From assembly GCA_963556695.1 (NCBI GenBank), contig CAUWAG010000011.1:248001-312000 (forward strand): 64,000 nucleotides of DNA. Direction: 5' to 3'. Every line of letters starts with the position of its first letter. The stretch's first letter is position 1. This DNA comes from Anthostomella pinea. Lineage: Eukaryota; Ascomycota; Sordariomycetes; Xylariales; Xylariaceae. The notes under the pieces are model-generated. The model made no database searches, was not told the DNA's origin, and saw nothing but the letters and a program-made list of their open reading frames with translations. The translations under genes and the position numbers were made by a program. Below, one piece after another: positions 59,601 to 64,000 of the stretch.

Positions 59601-61316
59601 TATGTTACGATCGAGGCATCTTATGCTAATTGGCCTTCTTTTGACCCTTGTCAGGCACTTCCCTGTGATAACGAGCCTTCTAGCTACAAGGAAGCCATGG
59701 AATCTGCTAAGGCTCCCCAATGGCTGAATAACACACACACAGAAATTCGTGCATTATTGCGGAATAATATTTTCATCCTTATGTGGAGGACTCACCTACC
59801 TACTAGGCATAAAACTCTTTCTAGCCGCAATATTTATAAGCGGAAGAAAGACTCTGACGGCAACACCTCTCGATACAAGGCTAGGGTAGTTGTATGAGGC
59901 TTCATGCAACGCTATGGCCTCGACTATTTTGAAACCTAGGCCTCAGGCGCTCGTACTACCACCTGAAGGCTCCTTCTAGTCATTGCTGCCGTTCTGCACT
60001 GGGAGATTGATCAGATGGATGTTGTATCTGCCTTTCTGATGGGAGAACTGGATGAAGAGATCTTCATAAAGACACCTGATAGTCTCTCTGACTTCTTTGA
60101 GATATATCCAGATGAGAATATCATTAATTAGAGACCTGGCATAATTATGAAGCTTGTGAAACCGCTATATGGGCTCAAACAGAGCCCTAGGCAGTGGCAG
60201 AAGCGTATTCGCAACGCTCTGAAGGACCTCAGATTTGACCCTCTGGCCTCTGACAACGCAGTCTATGTCAACATCAGCCGTGGCATTATAGTGATCAGCT
60301 ATGTCGATAATTTCCTTATTTTGGGGGCTAATCGTGACGAGATCGCTGCCTTCAAGAAAGAACTAGGTTCTACATTTGAGATAAAGGACATGGGAGCTGC
60401 TGAACACTTCCTAGGAGTCCATATTGTCAGAAACCGAACCGAGAGAACATTATATCTCTCTCAACAGACATATGTGAGAAGGACCGCAAAGGCATTCAAC
60501 CATCAGAACACTGGCAAGATGAATGTGCCGATATCTCCTCAAGCAGTGGAACAGATGGAGTCCCTGAATAACGACCTTGAGATCAATGCATGTCTTGTTC
60601 AGACATACCAGTCCCTGATCGGTTCTAAGAACTTCCATGCGTTATATACAAGACCAGATATTGCATACTCTATGGGTGTTCTCTCGCGATACCTTCACAA
60701 TCCTGGCTCAGCCCAATATAAGGCCGCTCTGGGCCTACTTCGTTATTTGTGGCACTCTCAAGATCTTGGGATCAAATTTGGAGGTCCCGAATATGTTAGG
60801 AAGACCCCCCAAGAGGTTCTTGAGATGATTTCGGATCTGCTGATTGGTTACTGTGATGCCAGCTATGCTGGAAGCATCAAAACCAGCGCCAAGTCGACCT
60901 CAGGCTACCTGTTCACGTTTGCTGGGAGCAAAGTCTCCTGGGTATCCAAGCTGCAGACTGTTATGGCTCAATCTACTGTAGAATCAGAGTACTACGCACT
61001 CTCTGAAGCCGTCAAAAAGGCTGCCTGGCTGTGAGAACTGATGCTGGAACTTGGATTCACTCTGAATATTATCAACATCCATTCAGACAGTGCTTGAGCT
61101 ATTCACTTGGCTCAGAACACTGAATTCCATCATCGAACTAAGCACATTCGAGTCAGGGAACACTATATTCGTCAGGAGATCTCAGAAGGCCATATACGGC
61201 TCTCTTTTCTTGGAACTAATGAAATGCCTGCAGAAGGTCTTACCAAAGCTTTAACAAAGGCAAGGTTCTTTAAGTTTCTGGAATTGCTAGGACTGGTTCA
61301 TATAGAGGGGTGATCT
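56628..61316 (+). pseudogene. Copia Gag-Pol with about fifteen nonsense codons
   Basis: A single frame runs from ATG 56628 to TGA at 61314-61316 with no frameshift. It encodes Gag (LVGEENWEVWAQMM, SIIDKLAAIRFPD), a knuckle-like WCYECG segment, protease (LWLFDTGSTVPICNS), GAG-pre-integrase (LLHHWHTRLGHRSIGDL), integrase (DSGSEYARFKQWG, YTPEQNGVAERSFG), reverse transcriptase (MDVVSAFLMGELDEEIF, KPLYGLKQSPRQWQKR, YVDNFLIL) and RNase H (GYCDASYAGS, QSTVESEYYALSEA, NEMPAEGLTKALTKARF). The internal stops I traced (for example 56688, 57144, 58866, 59463, 59895) all fall where CAA, CAG or CGA fits. Confidence 0.92.
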
Positions 61317-61351
61317 TCTGGTTATGTTAATTCCCTCAGTTTGAGAGGGCG

Positions 61352-61549
61352 TGTTGGATTCTGGGCTATGTTAGCCCATCCATAGTCATCCTTCAGGATC
61401 ACCATCCCTATTTGTGACTCTGTCACATACGTGGCCAATATAAGGCCACGTATCCTTTCCTTTAGTATCTTGGATATATATAGGGCCATTCTGGCCGCTC
61501 CAGAGTAGCTGGAATTCCTCTCCTTAATAGAACACTTTGAAATCTCACA
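61352..61549 (+). repeat. Copia right LTR
   Basis: 198 bp, same family as the left LTR, ending AATCTCACA, followed directly by Gypsy reverse-transcriptase sequence. Confidence 0.93.
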
Positions 61550-64000
61550 ATTCCTGGGATATATAATATCAACCAGTGGCATATCAGTTGATCAAGCCAA
61601 GATTGCCGCTGTGAGGGGCTGGGAAGAGCCTAGGACTGTTAAAGAATTACAGTCTTTCTTGGGATTCTGTAACTTCTACTGTTAATTCATAGACAGTTTT
61701 AGCAGGATAACTAAACCTCTTTATTGTCTCACTATGGCAACCAAGTACCTATAGACCAAGGAATAGCAAAGAGCCTTTGATAACCTAAAGGCTGCCTTAT
61801 GCTCAGCTCCCTTGCTCTCACATTTCAAAGAAACAGCTCCTACCAAGCTAGAAACAGACGCTTCAGATGGTGTAATCTTAGCAGCCCTCCCCTAACAGGA
61901 TGAGCAAGACAACTGGCATCCAGTGGCCTATTTGTTGCGAACTATGAATACAATAGAGTGCAATTATCCCATACATGATAAGGAACTACTGGCAATTGTC
62001 TATGCCATGCAAGAATAGGACCACATGCTCACTGCCCTTCAGCATCCCCTTCCTGTTTTCACAGATCACCAGGCACTCCAGTACTTCGCCACTAAGCGAC
62101 AGCTTAATGCTCGACAAGCAGCCTGGAATGAGGATATCTCGGGCCTGGACTTCACCATCTCCTATTGTCCAGGTAGAGAGAATCTGATAGCTGATACTCT
62201 ATCACGGAAAGCTGTAGATCTGACTACACAGAAGGCCATCAAGAATGAAAGTCGCCGCCAGACCCTCCTATCTGTTGAAAGATTCAATGAATCCGTTCAC
62301 CTGCCTGTGACCGACCCGTCACCTAGTCCAGAGGACAACCTGGTATGTGCCATTGTGGCCACCTTGGAAGCCAACAACCAGGACCCAGACGGTTCTCTAA
62401 AGGGTGTTCAGCTTATTGATGCCATCTTGACAGCCAACTGCTCTTCAGAGACCCTACTTCTTGAGCGGGAAAAAGCCAAACACAGTCAGCAGGGTTACAG
62501 TCTTGTTGATAGCTTGTTGCTGAAAAAGGGACGCCTTGTGGTGCCTGATGAGGGGCACCTACATACACGGCTTTGTGATAAGATTCACAGACTACCTTCC
62601 CGTGCACACCCTGGTCGGAACAAGATGCGTGCCTTAGTAGCAGAGCGTTATTCCTGGCCTGGTATGGGTGCTTTTATAGACCGCTATTGCGCTCATTGCT
62701 CAGAATATGGCAGAGGTCGCAACTCCCGTCTTAAGCCAGCCGGCTTGCTATAACCCCTGCCTAAACCAGATCGTCCTTGGCAACATGTCTCTATGGATTT
62801 CAAGACTATACCAAAAGACAAACTAAGCTATGAGACGATATATATGGTGGTAGACCGACTAGGCAAACGCCCGTGGTCTATTCCAACATATAAGACATGT
62901 ATAGCCAAGGACCTTGCCACCTTATACTTTAATGGACCTTGGAGGGTCTATAGCACCCCTGAGACTGTGACTTCAGACTATGGTCCCCAATTTATTGCTG
63001 CCTTTTTGGATAAACTAGCCAAATTTATAGGGATGGACTTACGCCGCTCTACTGTAGAGCACCCTCAGACAGATGGTCAGACATAGATCATCAACCAGTT
63101 CCTCCAGACCAAGCTCTGACCCTTTATAAGCCACTTTCAGGATAACTGGTCTCAATTGCTGCCCTGTCTGGATTTTGCTTATGCCACACAACCTCATGCA
63201 AGTACTGGCTTATCTCCAGCTGAGATTGAAATGGGGTTTCTTCCAATTATGACATTTGACTGTGATAAACGCAATCCCCTCTCAAGAAAGACGCCTATTA
63301 CAGAGCGGCTGAGTTGTTCAGATGCTCAACAGTTTGCTGAGTACTGGGCATAGGCCGTGGCATAGGCCAAAATCAATCTCTTTAAGGCACAAACAAAATA
63401 CAAGAAATAGGCTGACAAGTCCTGACAACCAATTAACTAGAAGCCAGGAGATAGGGTATATATACGCAAAAGAGCGCGGCGTACTGACTGCCCATATGAT
63501 GGGTTGGACAACCCCTATATGGGACCATATCGGGTTATCAAACAGATCAATGAGTACGCTTTTGAGATTGAATTACCCCCTGGGATAAACTCACATCGGG
63601 TCATCAACGCAAGCCGCTTAGTACAGTCACTAAATGACCCTGTCCCAGGTCAGCTGACCCCTCCACTGTCTCCCGTTGACGTGGATAGGGTTCCTAAATA
63701 AAAAGTTAACAAAATTCTGTCCTCCTGCCTAACCCAGGGCAAGCTGGAGTACCAGGCTGAATAGACAGGTCATGATCCTGACCCGATGTGGTACCCAGCA
63801 GCCAACTTTAGAAACTCGGCTGTACACATCAAAGAGTTCTATGACACAAATTCTAAGGCGCCAGGTCCCCCTCAAAGGTTACATTAATAGATAGAGGCTG
63901 CTGCTGATGATCAGGACCTAACTGATCATAAAAAAGACAACCTACCTGTAATAGGCTCTGTACAAAGAGTAAGAAGAACTCAGAAGAAATCATTGTCGTA
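61550..64000 (+). pseudogene. Gypsy (Ty3) Pol, starting mid-RT and running off the window
   Basis: One frame from 61551 encodes the end of reverse transcriptase ([29 protein letters not shown]), RNase H (LETDASDGVILAA, FTDHQALQYF, GRENLIADTLSR), integrase zinc-binding region (HPGRNKMRALVAERYSWPG, YCAHCSEYG) and integrase core (VSMDFKTIPK, VTSDYGPQFI, HPQTDGQT). A C-terminal chromodomain-like tail is possible. There are many in-frame stops: Trp-to-TAG at 61752, several Gln-type stops, and TAG at 63084 where the catalytic Glu normally lies. The 5' part is missing beyond the Copia LTR. Confidence 0.87.

Larger units (their letters stand above)
56183..61549 (+). mobile_element. Complete Copia element with two 198-bp LTRs
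   Basis: LTRs lie at 56183-56380 and 61352-61549 (TGTTGGATTC...), nearly identical. A primer-binding-like TGGTAGCA follows the left LTR, and a purine-rich GAGAGGGCG precedes the right LTR. The internal region encodes a single Gag-Pol frame. The bases outside the LTRs do not match (GGACA on the left, ATTCC on the right), and the flanks are parts of two different elements. A solo LTR of the same family is at 981-1178. Confidence 0.92.

Noticed and set aside
7803..63700. Reassigned stop codons (TAA/TAG read as Gln) as an explanation for the many in-frame stops
   Set aside because: The intact genes (PKS, GMC oxidase, rhodopsin-fold protein) have no internal TAA, TAG or TGA in their exons and end in normal stops, and CGA-to-TGA changes also occur. 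Mutation of repeats explains the pattern.

Overview
The window looks like nuclear DNA of a filamentous ascomycete (Pezizomycotina). The reasons are short GT-AG introns of 55-110 nt with CTAAC-type branch sites, Zn2Cys6 and C2H2 regulators, a multidomain reducing polyketide synthase (PKS), a fungal rhodopsin-fold membrane protein, and Tad-like LINE, Copia, Gypsy, Fot/pogo and Tc1/mariner elements. Very A+T-rich blocks (roughly four-fifths A+T by eye) and premature stops almost all explained by C-to-T change suggest repeat-induced point mutation (RIP). The species cannot be read from the sequence.

Layout. 1-5.4 kb: a decayed ABC-transporter gene split by a LINE fragment and a solo Copia LTR, a second truncated LINE, and debris. 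5.4-7.2 kb: an unusual gene with C2H2 fingers, two tandem Zn2Cys6 clusters and three almost identical 55-nt introns. 7.65-9.88 kb: a pogo/Fot element with long inverted repeats. 11-14.3 kb: two decayed host-like genes, one coiled-coil and one ZZ/Myb-like. 14.3-20.4 kb: an A+T-rich block invaded by a second pogo element and a solo LTR. 21.4-26.2 kb: divergent rhodopsin-fold membrane protein and GMC (fatty-alcohol-oxidase-type) oxidoreductase. 27.1-29.6 kb: a second A+T-rich block, then LTR-like elements. 30.5-38.5 kb: an 11-exon highly reducing PKS. 38.6-44.7 kb: a GMC 3' relic, small gene fragments and a mariner. 44.8-64 kb: a transposon field with a full-length LINE (15-bp target duplication), further LINE pieces, a solo LTR, a truncated Copia, a full Copia with both LTRs, and a Gypsy running off the end.

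The rhodopsin-fold gene, the GMC oxidoreductase and the PKS plausibly form the core of a small biosynthetic locus. The PKS would build a reduced polyketide chain (KS-AT-DH-vestigial MT-ER-KR-ACP, no releasing domain). The GMC enzyme could oxidise an alcohol on it. The A+T block and LTRs now sit between GMC and PKS. No regulator, transporter or thioesterase of the usual type is visible within the locus. One splice junction in the PKS does not join in frame, so whether it is functional is open.
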